The notes: a model not told the origin generated them from the letters alone. Counted from the first letter of the stretch, positions 1 to 10,964 are shown. The stretch: 58,998 nt of DNA from Providencia sneebia DSM 19967 (GCF_000314895.2 NZ_CM001773.1:274001-332998); one strand, 5' to 3'. Numbers and translations: made by a program.

Positions 1-326
1 TAATCAATGTATTTAATAAGATAGCTTGAATAATTAAAACAGCGTATTTATTAAAAATAAATATCACATTGATATTAAACGATATTTTTTAATACATAAA
101 TACCGCTTAAGCTAAATTTATGATATTTATATAATCATCACAATAAACACAAAAGAGAATAAAAATATATTAATCATATTTTGAATAATAAAATTATCTT
201 TATTTTTACATTAAAAAATAACCCTATAAATATTACTTTGTTAAATTGATTTCCCTAGTTTATATTTATGTAGAATTTATATTCAATCTCCATAATTGAC
301 CTATTACTATTAAGGAAACATTTAAT
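1..326. other. AT-rich intergenic region upstream of gadB
   Basis: This stretch is very AT-rich and holds no convincing reading frame on either strand. It must carry the gadB promoter and any acid-stress control sites, but I could not pick a defensible -35/-10 pair or operator. The gadB ribosome-binding site (TAAGGAAA, about 8 bases before the ATG) lies at its right end. Confidence 0.5.
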
Positions 327-1724
327 ATGAACAAAGATGCATTAAAGCAGAAATATAGTGAAATTGATGATGTTTATGGGTCATTAGAATTATCTCAAAC
401 ATTGCCTAAAACTCAATTTCCAACAAAAGAAAGTGATCCTCGCAACGTATTTAGTGCCGTACGTGATGAATTAATGTTAGATGGTAATTCTCGACAAAAT
501 TTAGCGACATTTTGTCAAACTTGGGTTGATGATGAAATTCGCGAATTAATGAATTTATCCATTGATAAAAATATGATTGATAAAGATGAATATCCACAAA
601 CAGCGGAAATTGAAAATCGCTGTGTGCATATGATTGCAGAACTGTGGCATTCACCTGATGCAGAAAATACTTTAGGTTGCTCAACTATTGGTTCATCTGA
701 AGCCGCCATGTTAGGTGGATTAGCATTGAAATGGCAATGGCGTAAAAAACGTGCAGCTGAAGGTAAACCGACTGATAAACCAAACCTCATCTGCGGGCCG
801 GTACAAATATGTTGGCATAAGTTCGCACGTTATTTTGATGTTGAGTTACGAGAAATTCCTTTAGAAGGCGATCGTCTCATCATGAATCCAGAAGAAGTGC
901 TCAAACGTGTTGACGAAAATACTATCGGAGTTGTGCCAACACTTGGCGTCACATTTACTTGCCAATATGAACCCGTCAAAGCCGTCCATGATGCATTAGA
1001 TAAACTGCAAAAAGAGACGGGGCTTGATATTCCTATCCATGTTGATGGAGCAAGTGGTGGTTTCCTTGCACCATTCTGCGCACCAACTCTGGAGTGGGAT
1101 TTCCGTTTACCGCGGGTTAAATCAATCAACTCTTCAGGACACAAATTTGGTTTAGCACCATTAGGGGCGGGTTGGGTTGTATGGCGTGAAGCCAAAGATC
1201 TACCAGAAGAGCTAATCTTCAATGTGAACTATTTAGGCGGCAACATGCCAACATTTGCACTGAACTTCTCCCGTCCTGGTGGACAAATTATCGCGCAATA
1301 TTACAACTTCTTGCGCTTAGGCCGTGATGGTTACGCAAAAATTCACAATGCCTGTTATGCAACAGCTCAGTATCTTGCGCGTGAAATTGAAAAATTAGGT
1401 CCATTCGAAATGTTATTTGATGGCGATAGCCAAAAAGGTATCCCTGCAATTGCTTGGAAACTGAAAGATGGCGCTAAAACGAATTATTCACTCTACGATG
1501 TCGCGGATAAGTTACGCAGCCGCGGATGGCAAGTGCCAGCTTATTCAATGCCTGCTAATCGTGAGGACTTAGTTGTCCAACGCATTCTAGTTCGTCATGG
1601 TGTCAGCTTAGACCTCGCAGACTTGCTGATTGCAGACTTCAAACGAACACTTGAATATTTCGATAAACATCCTGTTAGTAGCCCTTTAACTGAGAAAGAA
1701 GGCGGCGGTTTTAACCACAGCTAA
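327..1724 (+). CDS. gadB: Glutamate decarboxylase GadB
   Basis: PLP-dependent decarboxylase converting glutamate to GABA with consumption of a cytoplasmic proton; the enzyme half of glutamate-dependent acid resistance. The 465 residues match the E. coli GadA/GadB length (466). Visible family blocks are the N-terminal [14 protein letters not shown] stretch (here [11 protein letters not shown]), TIGSSEA, the [14 protein letters not shown] block, HVDGASGGF, and the PLP-lysine motif [12 protein letters not shown] near residue 274. The protein ends GFNHS, so the penultimate residue is the histidine that in E. coli (His465) closes the active site at neutral pH; the pH-gating tail therefore looks intact. 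gadC follows after about 105 bases containing a hairpin. Identity is clear; A versus B paralogue naming is arbitrary. Confidence 0.96.
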   Translation: MNKDALKQKYSEIDDVYGSLELSQTLPKTQFPTKESDPRNVFSAVRDELMLDGNSRQNLATFCQTWVDDEIRELMNLSIDKNMIDKDEYPQTAEIENRCVHMIAELWHSPDAENTLGCSTIGSSEAAMLGGLALKWQWRKKRAAEGKPTDKPNLICGPVQICWHKFARYFDVELREIPLEGDRLIMNPEEVLKRVDENTIGVVPTLGVTFTCQYEPVKAVHDALDKLQKETGLDIPIHVDGASGGFLAPFCAPTLEWDFRLPRVKSINSSGHKFGLAPLGAGWVVWREAKDLPEELIFNVNYLGGNMPTFALNFSRPGGQIIAQYYNFLRLGRDGYAKIHNACYATAQYLAREIEKLGPFEMLFDGDSQKGIPAIAWKLKDGAKTNYSLYDVADKLRSRGWQVPAYSMPANREDLVVQRILVRHGVSLDLADLLIADFKRTLEYFDKHPVSSPLTEKEGGGFNHS

Positions 1725-1743
1725 TCATTCTTTATCAGAAATC

Positions 1744-1774
1744 AGGCTAGAGAGCACCCCACGTTCTCTAGCCT
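1744..1774 (+). terminator. Hairpin between gadB and gadC
   Basis: Perfect 10-bp stem AGGCTAGAGA / TCTCTAGCCT with an 11-base loop, followed by ATTTTGATAT. It resembles a weak intrinsic terminator and sits between two genes expected to be co-transcribed. It may lower gadC expression relative to gadB or stabilise the gadB 3' end; which of these is inference. Confidence 0.6.
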
Positions 1775-1829
1775 ATTTTGATATCAAACCTACATTGATT
1801 TTGCTGAATGTATTTTCGGGAGAATATCT

Positions 1830-3398
1830 ATGGCGACAACGACAGCTCCAGCAGCAAAACAGCTAACTTTATTGGGCTTTTTTGCTATTACAGCCTCAAT
1901 GGTAATGGCGGTGTACGAATATCCGACATTTGCTACCTCAGGCTTCAGTTTAGTTTTTTTCTTACTATTAGGCGGGATATTGTGGTTTATTCCCGTTGCA
2001 CTGTGTGCAGCAGAAATGGCAACAGTAGAAGGTTGGGAAGATGGCGGGATTTTTGCTTGGGTTTCTAACACATTGGGTGAACGTTGGGGATTTGCAGCAA
2101 TATCATTTGGTTATTTACAAATTGCGGTCGGTTTTATTCCAATGCTGTATTTTGTATTAGGTGCGCTATCTTACATTTTAAATTGGCCCGAATTAAATAC
2201 AGACCCTATTACCAAAACAGTTGCTGCTCTGATTATTTTATGGGTGCTCGCCTTTAGCCAATTTGGTGGAACAAAATATACTGCTACCATCGCAAAAGTC
2301 GGTTTTTTCGCGGGTATCCTATTACCTGCACTGATCCTTGTCATTTTAGCCATCAGCTATTTAGCAAGTGGTGCTCCACTCGCCATTGAAATAAGCGCAT
2401 CAACCTTTTTCCCTGATTTTACTCAAATTGGTACATTGGTTGTCTTTGTTGCCTTTATTTTGAGTTATATGGGTGTTGAAGCTTCTGCAACGCACGTCAA
2501 TGAAATGAAAAATCCAGGCAGAGATTATCCGCTTGCGATGATTTTATTAATGATTGCTGCTATTTGTTTAAGCTCGATTGGTGGTTTGTCTGTTGCCTCC
2601 GTCATTCCTAATAATGAAATCAACTTATCCGCAGGTGTTGTGCAAACATTTAATGTTTTAGTTTTGCACTTTGATTCTACACTTGGTTGGGCAGTTCGTA
2701 TTATTGCGGCTTTATTACTACTTGGTGTACTGGCAGAAATTGCCTCTTGGATTGTCGGCCCATCAAGGGGCATGTATGTTGCGGCACAAAAAGGCATCTT
2801 GCCGAAAAGCTTCGCAAAAGTGAATAAAAACGGTGTACCAGTTACACTCGTTATTTCTCAACTACTGATCACTACTGTTGCTATTATCGTATTAACCAAT
2901 ACGGGTGGCGGCGGAAATATGTCTTTCCTCATCGCATTAGCATTAACCGTGGTGATTTACCTGTGTAGCTACTTCATGTTGTTTTTAGGCTATATTCACT
3001 TAGTTCGTAAACAACCTGAGAAAAAACGTGTATTCAATATTCCTGGTGGAAAAAACTTCAAGATAATTGTGGCATCTGCGGGATTAATTATCTCTATTCT
3101 CGCGTTTATTGTTTCCTTCTTCCCGCCTAGTTCATTGCCTAATGGCGCAAATAGTGAAACATATGTCACGTTACTGGCGGTCTGCTTCATCATTATTTTC
3201 CTACTGCCCTTTATTATTTATGCTTTCCATAATAAAAAAGGCAAAACAACAGATGTCACAATGGTACATATCAAAACGCATAATGCACCGAAAAATCACT
3301 TCTTTATTCACCCACGTGCGCGTGCGCCTTATCATTTAATTTCTAATGATAAGCAACCAAATGATGTGCAAAATAAAACCTCTACAGAAACAAAATAG
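1830..3398 (+). CDS. gadC: Glutamate/GABA antiporter GadC
   Basis: Inner-membrane amino acid antiporter of the APC superfamily that imports glutamate and exports the GABA made by GadB. It has about 12 predicted membrane segments between residues 12 and 460 and a soluble tail. The tail carries [15 protein letters not shown] near residues 491-505, the C-plug that closes the channel at neutral pH in E. coli GadC. Length 522 is slightly above E. coli GadC (511), mainly from a polar Lys/Asn/Thr-rich extension after the plug. The chosen ATG has GGGAGA at a good distance. It lies downstream of gadB, separated by a hairpin, and is convergent with ppc. Confidence 0.95.
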   Translation: MATTTAPAAKQLTLLGFFAITASMVMAVYEYPTFATSGFSLVFFLLLGGILWFIPVALCAAEMATVEGWEDGGIFAWVSNTLGERWGFAAISFGYLQIAVGFIPMLYFVLGALSYILNWPELNTDPITKTVAALIILWVLAFSQFGGTKYTATIAKVGFFAGILLPALILVILAISYLASGAPLAIEISASTFFPDFTQIGTLVVFVAFILSYMGVEASATHVNEMKNPGRDYPLAMILLMIAAICLSSIGGLSVASVIPNNEINLSAGVVQTFNVLVLHFDSTLGWAVRIIAALLLLGVLAEIASWIVGPSRGMYVAAQKGILPKSFAKVNKNGVPVTLVISQLLITTVAIIVLTNTGGGGNMSFLIALALTVVIYLCSYFMLFLGYIHLVRKQPEKKRVFNIPGGKNFKIIVASAGLIISILAFIVSFFPPSSLPNGANSETYVTLLAVCFIIIFLLPFIIYAFHNKKGKTTDVTMVHIKTHNAPKNHFFIHPRARAPYHLISNDKQPNDVQNKTSTETK

Positions 3399-3423
3399 TT
3401 TTTGTATTAACTTGTGACAAAAA

Positions 3424-3446
3424 GAGGGCTGCCATTGGCAGCCCTC
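3424..3446 (-). terminator. Strong palindromic hairpin, copy 1 (minus-strand terminator)
   Basis: GAGGGCTGCC / GGCAGCCCTC, a perfect 10-bp GC-rich stem with loop ATT. Read on the minus strand it is followed by TTTTTGTCAC, so it best serves as the distal terminator for ppc although it lies close to the gadC end. An almost identical palindrome recurs at 3587-3607. Confidence 0.75.
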
Positions 3447-3540
3447 AGACTGCTGACAAACATATTATGTTTGGCGGCAAGTCATATAGGTTTTGAAAAT
3501 AAGCAAGGAAAATCAATACATTGATTTTCGACTGATAACA

Positions 3541-3580
3541 CAAAGCGGGAAAAACCACGCTTTTATCCCGCTTTGTCAAC
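3541..3580. repeat. Inverted repeat between gadC and ppc
   Basis: CAAAGCGGGA and TCCCGCTTTG form a perfect 10-bp stem around an internal loop of about 15 bases. Together with the hairpins on either side it makes a cluster of stable structures in the convergent gadC/ppc interval. A further imperfect palindrome centred on CAAACATATTATGTTTG lies at about 3451-3480. Confidence 0.65.
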
Positions 3581-3586
3581 AACCTC

Positions 3587-3607
3587 AGGGCTGCCATTGG
3601 CAGCCCT
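3587..3607 (+). terminator. Strong palindromic hairpin, copy 2 (plus-strand terminator)
   Basis: AGGGCTGCC / GGCAGCCCT with loop ATT; on the plus strand it is followed by CTCTTACTTTTTTATT, so it suits termination of gadC transcripts. It abuts the ppc stop, so the gadC and ppc transcripts would overlap by about 160 bases. Confidence 0.75.
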
Positions 3608-3633
3608 CTTACTTTTTTATTGAATACTCAACA

Positions 3634-6273
3634 CTAACCTGTATTTCTCATCCCCGCAGCAACACCTGCAATTGTCACCATAAGGGCAAGTTCAACGCGT
3701 GGATCCGGTTGTTCTTGTTGGCGTGAACGATGAAGTAATTCAGCTTGTAACACATTGAGTGGATCTGTATACACGTTACGAAGTGCGATAGATTCAGCAA
3801 TCCAAGGTAAATCTGCCATCAATGCTTCATCTTTTGAAACAGCCAATACACTTTTAATATCTTCAGAAAGCTGCTCGCGCAATTTTTTACCTAATGGCCA
3901 GAGGCGTTTATCAACTAAGCGCTGGTCATAATATTCCGCCAGCCATAAGTCAGCTTTTGCATACACCATTTCCAACATTGCAATACGCGTATTAAAGAAT
4001 GGCCATTCTGACCACATTTCATCCAAAACAGCTTGTTTATGTTCCTTCTCAATCACATATTTCAATGCTGCACCCGCACCTAGCCATGCAGGAAGCATCA
4101 AGCGATTTTGAGTCCAAGCAAAAATCCAAGGAATAGCACGTAAAGTTTCAACACCACCTGTTGGGCGACGTTTTGCGGGACGCGATCCTAATGGCAATTT
4201 ACCCAACTCTAGTTCTGGTGTGGCCGCGCGGAAATACGGCACAAAATCAGGTTGTTCACGAACATAATCGCGATACATTGCACAAGAAACTTCAGAGAGT
4301 GAATCCATCACCTCTTTCCACTCTTGTTTTGGCTCTGGCGGCGGCAGTAGGTTAGCTTCCAGAATAGCACTGGCATATAACGCAAGGCTGCTAATTGCCA
4401 CTTGCGGTAGACCAAATTTAAAGCGGATCATCTCCCCTTGTTCAGTCACTCGCAGACCACCTTTTAAACTTCCTGGTGGTTGTGATAACAGAGCAGAATG
4501 CGCTGGTGCACCACCACGACCAATAGTGCCCCCACGTCCATGGAACAGTGTTAAAGTCACCCCTTCTTTTTCACACAGCTTAATTAATGCATCTTGTGCG
4601 CGATACTGTGCCCATGATGCTGCCATCACACCCGCATCTTTTGCTGAATCAGAATAGCCAATCATCACCATCTGACGATCATCAATAAGCTCACGATACC
4701 AATCAATGCTTAATAGGCGTGTCATGACACTTTGCGCATTATTTAAATCTTCAAGCGTTTCAAATAACGGTGCAACAGGCAGACGAATACAAGCACCAGC
4801 CTCTTTCAATAAAAGTTTTACTGCCAGCACATCTGAAGGGACTTTTGCCATCGAAATAACATAAGCGGCAATTGAATCATTTTTAGATTCAGCTATCACA
4901 CGACATGTATCAAAAACTTCCGCAGTTTCTGGGCTAGGTTGCCAATCACGCGGTATTAATGGACGGCGAGATTGCAATTCAGATAACAAAAATTCTTGTT
5001 TTTGCTCTTCCGGCCAAGCGGCATAATCACCTAAACCAAGATATTGCGTTAATTCAGAGAGCGCTTCAGTGTGACGCGTACTTTCTTGGCGCACATCAAT
5101 ACGGACTAATTGTAAGCCAAAGCTACGAATACGGCGCAATGTATCAAGTAATTGTCCATTCGCAATAATGCTCATTCCACATGCTTTTAATGATTGATAG
5201 CACGCATATAACGGATCCCAGAGCTGCGCATTATCCGTCAGTAAATCAGCCGGAGGTAAAACTTGCTCCCCTTTAACGCAACGCTCAAGGTATTCTAATG
5301 TGGAAAATAGCTGGCTACGGAGATTTTTAGCGATTTGGCGATAAGGTTCATCAACATCATCACCACCAGCGAGGGCTTTCAATTCTGGTGTCGCTTCTGT
5401 CATGGATAATTCAGAAACCAGTATCTGAATATCTTTTAAGAATAGATCAGCCGCCTTCCATCGACTTAGCAGTAGAACATGACGAGTGACTTCTGCGGTT
5501 ACATTTGGGTTACCATCGCGGTCACCGCCCATCCAAGAGGTGAAACGAACGGGATTAGCTTCAACCGGTAAAGAAGCGCCAATAGATTCCTCTAACTGCT
5601 CATTAAATTCGCGTAAGAATGCTGGTACGCCTTCCCACAACGAATTTTCAACAACAGCAAAACCCCATTTAGCTTCTTCAATTGGTGTTGGGCGAATTTT
5701 ACGAATTTCATCGGTATGCCAAGATTGTGCAACTAACTGACGCAAACGGCGCATAATGTTATTACGTTCATAATCGGCAAGGTCGTCATGATCAAGCTGA
5801 GATAAACAGTTATTTACCTCCACTAATTTATGGATCAATGTACGACGAGCAATTTCAGTTGGATGTGCCGTTAGCACTAACTCTATCGAGAGTTGTTCTA
5901 CCGCTTTATGAATATCTTTGTCAGTAAAATGCTTTTCTTTTAAGCGGCTGAATAAATTTTTGAGTGCAACCGGATTGCTTGCAGCTTCACCATGGGGTGA
6001 AATGCTGTGATATTGCTCGGCCACATTTGTCAGGTTTAAAAATTGGTTAAATGCTCGAGCAACAGGGAGTAGCTCGTCATTAGAGAGATTCTGTAACGTC
6101 ACAAGTAATTGCTGACGCTGTTCCTCATTACCGGCACGAGAGGACTTCGATAATCGACGAATAGACTCAACTTTATCGAGGATATCCTCACCCAAAGCTT
6201 CCTTGATTGTATCGCCGAGTAGCTTACCCAGCATACTAACATTACTGCGCATTGCGGAATATTGCTGATTCAT
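3634..6273 (-). CDS. ppc: Phosphoenolpyruvate carboxylase
   Basis: Cytosolic anaplerotic enzyme that carboxylates PEP to oxaloacetate. At 879 residues it is almost the E. coli length (883). Catalytic landmarks are [12 protein letters not shown] with His137, the glycine loop [16 protein letters not shown], and the C-terminal MRNTG that reaches the active and allosteric sites. The ATG follows AGGAG by 5 bases. It is monocistronic here, convergent with gadC and followed upstream by a 424-bp gap to metL. In E. coli its neighbour is argE, which is not present here. Confidence 0.98.
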   Translation of the reverse strand: MNQQYSAMRSNVSMLGKLLGDTIKEALGEDILDKVESIRRLSKSSRAGNEEQRQQLLVTLQNLSNDELLPVARAFNQFLNLTNVAEQYHSISPHGEAASNPVALKNLFSRLKEKHFTDKDIHKAVEQLSIELVLTAHPTEIARRTLIHKLVEVNNCLSQLDHDDLADYERNNIMRRLRQLVAQSWHTDEIRKIRPTPIEEAKWGFAVVENSLWEGVPAFLREFNEQLEESIGASLPVEANPVRFTSWMGGDRDGNPNVTAEVTRHVLLLSRWKAADLFLKDIQILVSELSMTEATPELKALAGGDDVDEPYRQIAKNLRSQLFSTLEYLERCVKGEQVLPPADLLTDNAQLWDPLYACYQSLKACGMSIIANGQLLDTLRRIRSFGLQLVRIDVRQESTRHTEALSELTQYLGLGDYAAWPEEQKQEFLLSELQSRRPLIPRDWQPSPETAEVFDTCRVIAESKNDSIAAYVISMAKVPSDVLAVKLLLKEAGACIRLPVAPLFETLEDLNNAQSVMTRLLSIDWYRELIDDRQMVMIGYSDSAKDAGVMAASWAQYRAQDALIKLCEKEGVTLTLFHGRGGTIGRGGAPAHSALLSQPPGSLKGGLRVTEQGEMIRFKFGLPQVAISSLALYASAILEANLLPPPEPKQEWKEVMDSLSEVSCAMYRDYVREQPDFVPYFRAATPELELGKLPLGSRPAKRRPTGGVETLRAIPWIFAWTQNRLMLPAWLGAGAALKYVIEKEHKQAVLDEMWSEWPFFNTRIAMLEMVYAKADLWLAEYYDQRLVDKRLWPLGKKLREQLSEDIKSVLAVSKDEALMADLPWIAESIALRNVYTDPLNVLQAELLHRSRQQEQPDPRVELALMVTIAGVAAGMRNTG

Positions 6274-6697
6274 GAGACTCCTGACCTTGTTTCTTTGAGC
6301 AGAATGTTTCCCATTAAATAAAGGGGCATAACAAACTACAATCCAATTTCCTGTAATAAAATTTCAGTTAGCTGCGATAGAATTACTATTTTGTGACACA
6401 ACTACCAAATTTACCCTTGCCTCTATATAGATATCAGAAAAAAAACAATTTGGGGGATTTTTCTAAAATTTAATTACACCACTATTTTTATTAGTTTTGC
6501 TTATTCATACCTTGTTTCAGCGCAATGTATCGTCGATTCAGCACTTTTAAGCCATGAATATTGCTTAAGAATTAAATTATTAGAATAAGATGGTAAAAAT
6601 AATCATTGAATTTATGATGTTAAGACAAGCATCGACATACAAGCCGATGCTTCAATAAGAGATATTTCGATAAAAATAGTCGTTATAATAATTGTCG
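6274..6697. other. Intergenic region between metL end and ppc start
   Basis: 424 bases with no credible gene. It should contain the ppc promoter at its right side and the metBL terminator at its left. The only clear structures are a hairpin at 6627-6652 and short direct repeats of TCGTTATAA next to the metL stop. Confidence 0.5.
6627..6652 (-). terminator. Probable metBL terminator
   Basis: AAGCATCG / CGATGCTT form a perfect 8-bp stem with a 10-base loop about 45 bases beyond the metL stop. The following minus-strand sequence has only a modest T content, so termination may be weak or partly Rho-dependent. Confidence 0.5.
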
Positions 6698-9139
6698 TTA
6701 TAACAATTGTGACAAGCGATTTAGATCAGACTGAATTGCCCCAGCGGTCACATCACGACCAGCGCCCGGCCCGCGTATCACTAATGGGTTATCCCGATAC
6801 CAGCGGCTTTCTATTGCAAATATATTGTCACCGGGCAGTAATGATGCAAGAGGATGATCCGGTTTTACGGCTTCAACACCTACACGAGCACGTTTTTTGA
6901 CTGCATCAAATCGTGCGACATAGCGCAATACCATGCCCATTTCTTGCGCAGCTTCCAAACGTTGCTGCATCTGCTCGTTTATCGCTGCACTATTTTCAAA
7001 GAAGTCATCCAATGAACCTGCTGCGGCTTGCGCTGAAACTAATGATTCAACCCGTACATCATTCGGCTCTATTTCATAACCCGCCTCACGCGCTAAAATC
7101 ATTAATTTGCGCATCACGTCTTGTCCAGAAAGGTCAATACGCGGATCAGGTTCCGTTAGACCTTGCTGCCATGCCTGTTCAACTAATTCACTAAAAGGGA
7201 CTGCACCATCAAATTGTAAGAATAACCAAGATAAGGTGCCTGAAAAAATACCACTGATTGAAAGTATGGTATCCCCGCTCTCTTTTAGGTCGCGTACAGT
7301 ATGGTTAATTGGTAATCCAGCACCTACTGTTGCATTGTATAGCCAGTGTCGACCCGTTTTCGCAAAAGCATCTCGAATTTGCCGATACTGATATGTGGGC
7401 GCTGCACCCGCAATTTTATTCGCACTAATGATATGAAAACCATAACTAGCAAAATCGACATAATTATCGGCAAGCACTGCGCTTGCCGTAACATCCAGTA
7501 CCACTAAATCATCATAAGGATGAGATCTCATCCATAAAAATAGGTCATCTTCTTGATGTTCAACGGCCTCATCATCAAAAAAAGCTAAAGCATGGCTTGG
7601 GTCAATACCTTGATAATTTAATAAACTACGCTTGCTATCCACTACACCAGCCAGCACAAAATCAAAATCACTGCGAGCAGAAATATTTGGCTGCTCAGCG
7701 GCGAATAATTCCAACCAACGAGCCCCAATGTTTCCCTTACCAAAGAGCACTAATCCAATCCGTTTTTCTGCACGAAATAAACTTTGGTGCATTCCTTGAA
7801 TAAGATGATTGGTTTGATTGCTGCGCAATACAGCCACTAAGCTAATGCCATCTTCAGAATGCCAAACAAACTCAACAGGTTGATCTTTAAGCTCTTCATA
7901 AAAACGGTGGCTGTGCAGCGGATTTTTACATACCCCCGCGCCCACTAAAGCCACAACAGAAAAGCCTTCACGTAATGAAAGTGTGCCTGGGAATGTCGCC
8001 TCTTCCAGAATATTTAATGCACTTTCAACAAGCTCAGAGGTATAACAAAATTGCAGTAAATTGCGATCATGATGAATACCGAGCGCTAATGGCTTCAATT
8101 GCACGCGTTTGAGTAACAAATCAATATCTTTATAAATCTGATTAAAATCACGCCCTTGAGCAATTCTTAATTCAATTAAACAGACTTCATCATGGCTAGT
8201 GACAATTTTAGCGCCTGTTCCGGATGCTAAAACGCGCTCAATCTTGGTCGAACCTTGTTCTGGTTGATAGCTACACTTCAATTGCAAATCAATATTACTG
8301 CCAGACACGGGTTGTAATGTACGCGTATGTAATACTGGTGCTGCAAGACGGGCTAATTCACTCGCTTCATCAAGACGCAACAACGGCAATAAACATGCAT
8401 CTTTTACTTTACGTGGGTCCGCGCTATAAACCCCCGCAACATCACTCCAAATGGTGACTTTCTCAACATCGGCTAATGCACCAATTTGAGTCGCAGAATA
8501 GTCGCTCCCATTGCGCCCTAACAGAACAGTTTCGCCAGCTTGGTTACGTGAAATAAAACCTGTCACAACAAGGCGGTATTGCGGATATTGCACAAGAATA
8601 TGTTGCAAAAGCTGGCGTGATGTCGACTCTTCAACTTGAGGTTGAGCCGCTCTTTCTGCCCGTAAAAAAGTGCGCGCATCCAGCCAAGTGCTTGCCATTC
8701 CGGATTCTTGTAGCACAGCAGACATTAAGCGAGCAGACCAAATTTCCCCATGACCGACGACTTCAGCATAAGCGGCATCATTCATTGGCTGGTCTAATAA
8801 TTCACTTAAGCGTTCTAAATCTTTAACAAATAAATTATTCAATTCATCTGCTTTGTTTTCTGGCAATAATTCAGTAATTAACTCTTGTTGATAGCGCCGT
8901 AAATATTGTTGAGCTTGATGGGCAGAAATTCGGTCACTTTGACTGAGCTTTAACCAATTAATTAATTGATTCGTTGTACTGCCAGCAGCAGAAACCACCA
9001 TTAAGTCACCCGATTGACTATAATTAGCCATGATATTGGCAACTCGCTGATAACATTTTGCATCCGCTAAACTACTACCCCCAAACTTATGTAACTGGCG
9101 GTGATATGCACCCGCCTCACCTGCTGTCAGTACGCTCAT
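6698..9139 (-). CDS. metL: Bifunctional aspartokinase II / homoserine dehydrogenase II
   Basis: Catalyses aspartate phosphorylation and aspartate-semialdehyde reduction, feeding homoserine to methionine synthesis. The N-terminal aspartokinase domain shows KFGGSSLAD and the LVVTGFISRN...LGRNGSDYSA blocks. The C-terminal homoserine dehydrogenase starts near residue 455 with the NAD(P)-binding VLFGKGNIGARW and contains NATVGAGLPI and RGPGAGRDVTAGAIQ. I chose the ATG at 9139 because GGAG precedes it by 7 bases and the protein then begins MSVLTAG like E. coli MetL. An in-frame GTG at 9151 would overlap the metB stop but lacks comparable support. It is co-transcribed with metB, 11 bases between them. 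metF, next in E. coli, is absent here. Confidence 0.97.
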   Translation of the reverse strand: MSVLTAGEAGAYHRQLHKFGGSSLADAKCYQRVANIMANYSQSGDLMVVSAAGSTTNQLINWLKLSQSDRISAHQAQQYLRRYQQELITELLPENKADELNNLFVKDLERLSELLDQPMNDAAYAEVVGHGEIWSARLMSAVLQESGMASTWLDARTFLRAERAAQPQVEESTSRQLLQHILVQYPQYRLVVTGFISRNQAGETVLLGRNGSDYSATQIGALADVEKVTIWSDVAGVYSADPRKVKDACLLPLLRLDEASELARLAAPVLHTRTLQPVSGSNIDLQLKCSYQPEQGSTKIERVLASGTGAKIVTSHDEVCLIELRIAQGRDFNQIYKDIDLLLKRVQLKPLALGIHHDRNLLQFCYTSELVESALNILEEATFPGTLSLREGFSVVALVGAGVCKNPLHSHRFYEELKDQPVEFVWHSEDGISLVAVLRSNQTNHLIQGMHQSLFRAEKRIGLVLFGKGNIGARWLELFAAEQPNISARSDFDFVLAGVVDSKRSLLNYQGIDPSHALAFFDDEAVEHQEDDLFLWMRSHPYDDLVVLDVTASAVLADNYVDFASYGFHIISANKIAGAAPTYQYRQIRDAFAKTGRHWLYNATVGAGLPINHTVRDLKESGDTILSISGIFSGTLSWLFLQFDGAVPFSELVEQAWQQGLTEPDPRIDLSGQDVMRKLMILAREAGYEIEPNDVRVESLVSAQAAAGSLDDFFENSAAINEQMQQRLEAAQEMGMVLRYVARFDAVKKRARVGVEAVKPDHPLASLLPGDNIFAIESRWYRDNPLVIRGPGAGRDVTAGAIQSDLNRLSQLL

Positions 9140-9150
9140 CAAACACTCCA

Positions 9151-10311
9151 CTAGTATTGCGCTGCAACCTTAAATGCATTTTCTAAATCTGCGATAAGAT
9201 CTGATGGATCTTCAAGACCCACCGAGATCCGCAATAAACTATCTGTAATGCCAGCTTCTGCACGTGCTTCAGCTGACATACCTGCATGCGTCATTGTCGC
9301 GGTGTGTGAAATCAATGTTTCAACGCCACCCAATGATTCTGCAAGCGTAAATAAGGTTAACGCTCGTAAAAAACGGCGTAATTGGCTTTCATCTCCGCTA
9401 AATTCAAAACTTAGCATAGCGCCAAAACCTTTTTGTTGTTTCACGGCAATATCATGCCCAGTATGGTCAAGTAATCCAGGATAATATAACTTCTTTACTT
9501 GCGATTGAGCTTTCAGATAATTTACTAATTCTTGCGCATTACTCTGTTGTTGTTTTATCCGAGGGGAAAGTGTTCTGATCCCTCTTAGTAGCAAATAGCT
9601 ATCAAATGCCCCGCCCGTAACACCAATATTGTTTGCCCACCACGCCAATTCTTCTGCCCATTTTTCATCTTTCGCAATGATGGCACCGGCAATAATATCT
9701 GAATGACCATTAAGATATTTTGTACAAGAATGAATCACAAAATCAGCCCCAAGTGCTAATGGTTGCTGTAATATCGGGCTGAGAAACGTATTGTCAACCG
9801 CGACAAGTGCTCCAGTGTCATGGGCTTGTTGGGCAATTTTTTCAATATCATAAATACGCAATAATGGGTTGCTTGGCGTTTCAATTAAAACTAATTTTGG
9901 TTTTTTCTCTAATGCTGCCTGTAATTCCGCCTCATTATTTTGATCAACAAATTGAACTTGATATGCGCCACGTTGATGCTGACTATTAAATAAACGGTAA
10001 CTTCCACCGTAACAATCATGGGGCGCAACCAGTAAATCACCGGGCTGTAAAAATACTGTACACAGGAGATGCAATGCTGACATACCGCTATTTGTCATTA
10101 CCGCACTATGACCACCTTCAAGCTGCGCCAAGGTTTTTTGTACAATATCACGCCCCGGATTTCCACGACGTGAATAGTCATGTTCGCGCGGCTCATTAAA
10201 ATCCGTAAAATTATAGGTGCTGGACAAATAAATAGGTGGGACAACGCAACCAAACTGCGCATCATCGTTTAATCCATTATGAATGGCGGTAGTCGACGGT
10301 TTGTAGGCCAT
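9151..10311 (-). CDS. metB: Cystathionine gamma-synthase
   Basis: PLP enzyme of methionine biosynthesis that joins O-succinylhomoserine and cysteine into cystathionine; cytosolic. The length of 386 equals the E. coli protein. The PLP lysine lies in HSCTKYLNGHSD near residue 198, with YSRRGNPGRD and the C-terminal SVGLEDPSDLIADLE block typical of the Cys/Met metabolism PLP family. It is the first gene of metBL, and its promoter region carries a MetJ operator array, so repression by MetJ with S-adenosylmethionine is expected. Confidence 0.98.
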   Translation of the reverse strand: MAYKPSTTAIHNGLNDDAQFGCVVPPIYLSSTYNFTDFNEPREHDYSRRGNPGRDIVQKTLAQLEGGHSAVMTNSGMSALHLLCTVFLQPGDLLVAPHDCYGGSYRLFNSQHQRGAYQVQFVDQNNEAELQAALEKKPKLVLIETPSNPLLRIYDIEKIAQQAHDTGALVAVDNTFLSPILQQPLALGADFVIHSCTKYLNGHSDIIAGAIIAKDEKWAEELAWWANNIGVTGGAFDSYLLLRGIRTLSPRIKQQQSNAQELVNYLKAQSQVKKLYYPGLLDHTGHDIAVKQQKGFGAMLSFEFSGDESQLRRFLRALTLFTLAESLGGVETLISHTATMTHAGMSAEARAEAGITDSLLRISVGLEDPSDLIADLENAFKVAAQY

Positions 10312-10361
10312 AAACGCTTCTCCTGATTAATCGTGCAGCAAATAATACCCAACCAATATTT

Positions 10362-10393
10362 AGACGTCAATACATCTAGACATCTAAACACCT
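10362..10393. promoter_or_regulatory. MetJ operator: tandem met boxes
   Basis: Four contiguous 8-bp units, AGACGTCA, ATACATCT, AGACATCT and AAACACCT, fit the met-box consensus AGACGTCT with 6, 5, 7 and 4 or 5 matches. The array lies about 50 bases upstream of the metB ATG, in the gap divergent to metJ, as in other enterobacteria. MetJ dimers bind adjacent boxes cooperatively, so this should control metBL and probably metJ itself. Confidence 0.85.
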
Positions 10394-10626
10394 TTACGTT
10401 TATATTAAGTAGTGGAATAATCACCCAGAATAATTATGTGTCATCTGACCATACATTTTGAAGAATAAGCTAACCTATTAATTTTTAGAAAAATATTAAA
10501 AGGTTGATATATACTGATTTTAACTTATGTGTCTATTTCGCAGCTTGAGTCACAACATTTTGTTTCTCAAACAAAATAATAGATATATTATTTTTTGATA
10601 ATTGATGAAAATAACCAAGGTAACTC

Positions 10627-10944
10627 ATGGCTGAATGGAACGGTGAATATGTCAGTCCGTATGCTGAACATGGCAAAAAAAGTGAGCAAGTAAAAAAGAT
10701 CACAGTATCGATTCCATTAAAGGTACTTAAAATCTTAACTGATGAGCGTACTCGTCGACAAATCAATAATTTGCGTCATGCAACCAACAGTGAATTACTG
10801 TGTGAAGCTTTCCTGCATGCCTTCACAGGTCAACCACTACCAAATGATGATGATTTGCGAAAAGAGCGCAGTGATGAAATTCCTGAAGCTGCAAAAGAGA
10901 TCATGCGCGAATTAAATATTGATCCTGAAACTTGGGAATATTAA
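10627..10944 (+). CDS. metJ: Methionine repressor MetJ
   Basis: Ribbon-helix-helix repressor that uses S-adenosylmethionine as co-repressor and binds met boxes. All 105 residues align with E. coli MetJ with only scattered substitutions. The beta-strand [20 protein letters not shown] and the [19 protein letters not shown] helices are nearly invariant, and the protein ends in ETWEY as in E. coli. It is divergent from metB with the met-box array between them. The SD AAGG lies 7 bases before the ATG. Confidence 0.98.
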   Translation: MAEWNGEYVSPYAEHGKKSEQVKKITVSIPLKVLKILTDERTRRQINNLRHATNSELLCEAFLHAFTGQPLPNDDDLRKERSDEIPEAAKEIMRELNIDPETWEY

Positions 10945-10964
10945 TAAGGCTAAATCGCCTTATT
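10943..10964 (+). terminator. metJ terminator
   Basis: AATAAGGC / GCCTTATT with a 6-base loop overlapping the metJ stop codon and followed by TGCTC. The stem is convincing; the U-run is the short TTATTT within and just after the stem. Confidence 0.65.

Noticed and set aside
3493..3726. 77-residue plus-strand frame over the ppc end
   Set aside because: It crosses two stable hairpins and the ppc coding end; no SD or recognisable protein.
9140..9151. GTG start for metL overlapping the metB stop
   Set aside because: The ATG at 9139 has a well-spaced GGAG and matches the family N-terminus; the GTG extension is not conserved.
10533..10766. 77-residue minus-strand frame over metJ
   Set aside because: Antisense shadow of metJ with no similarity to any family I know.
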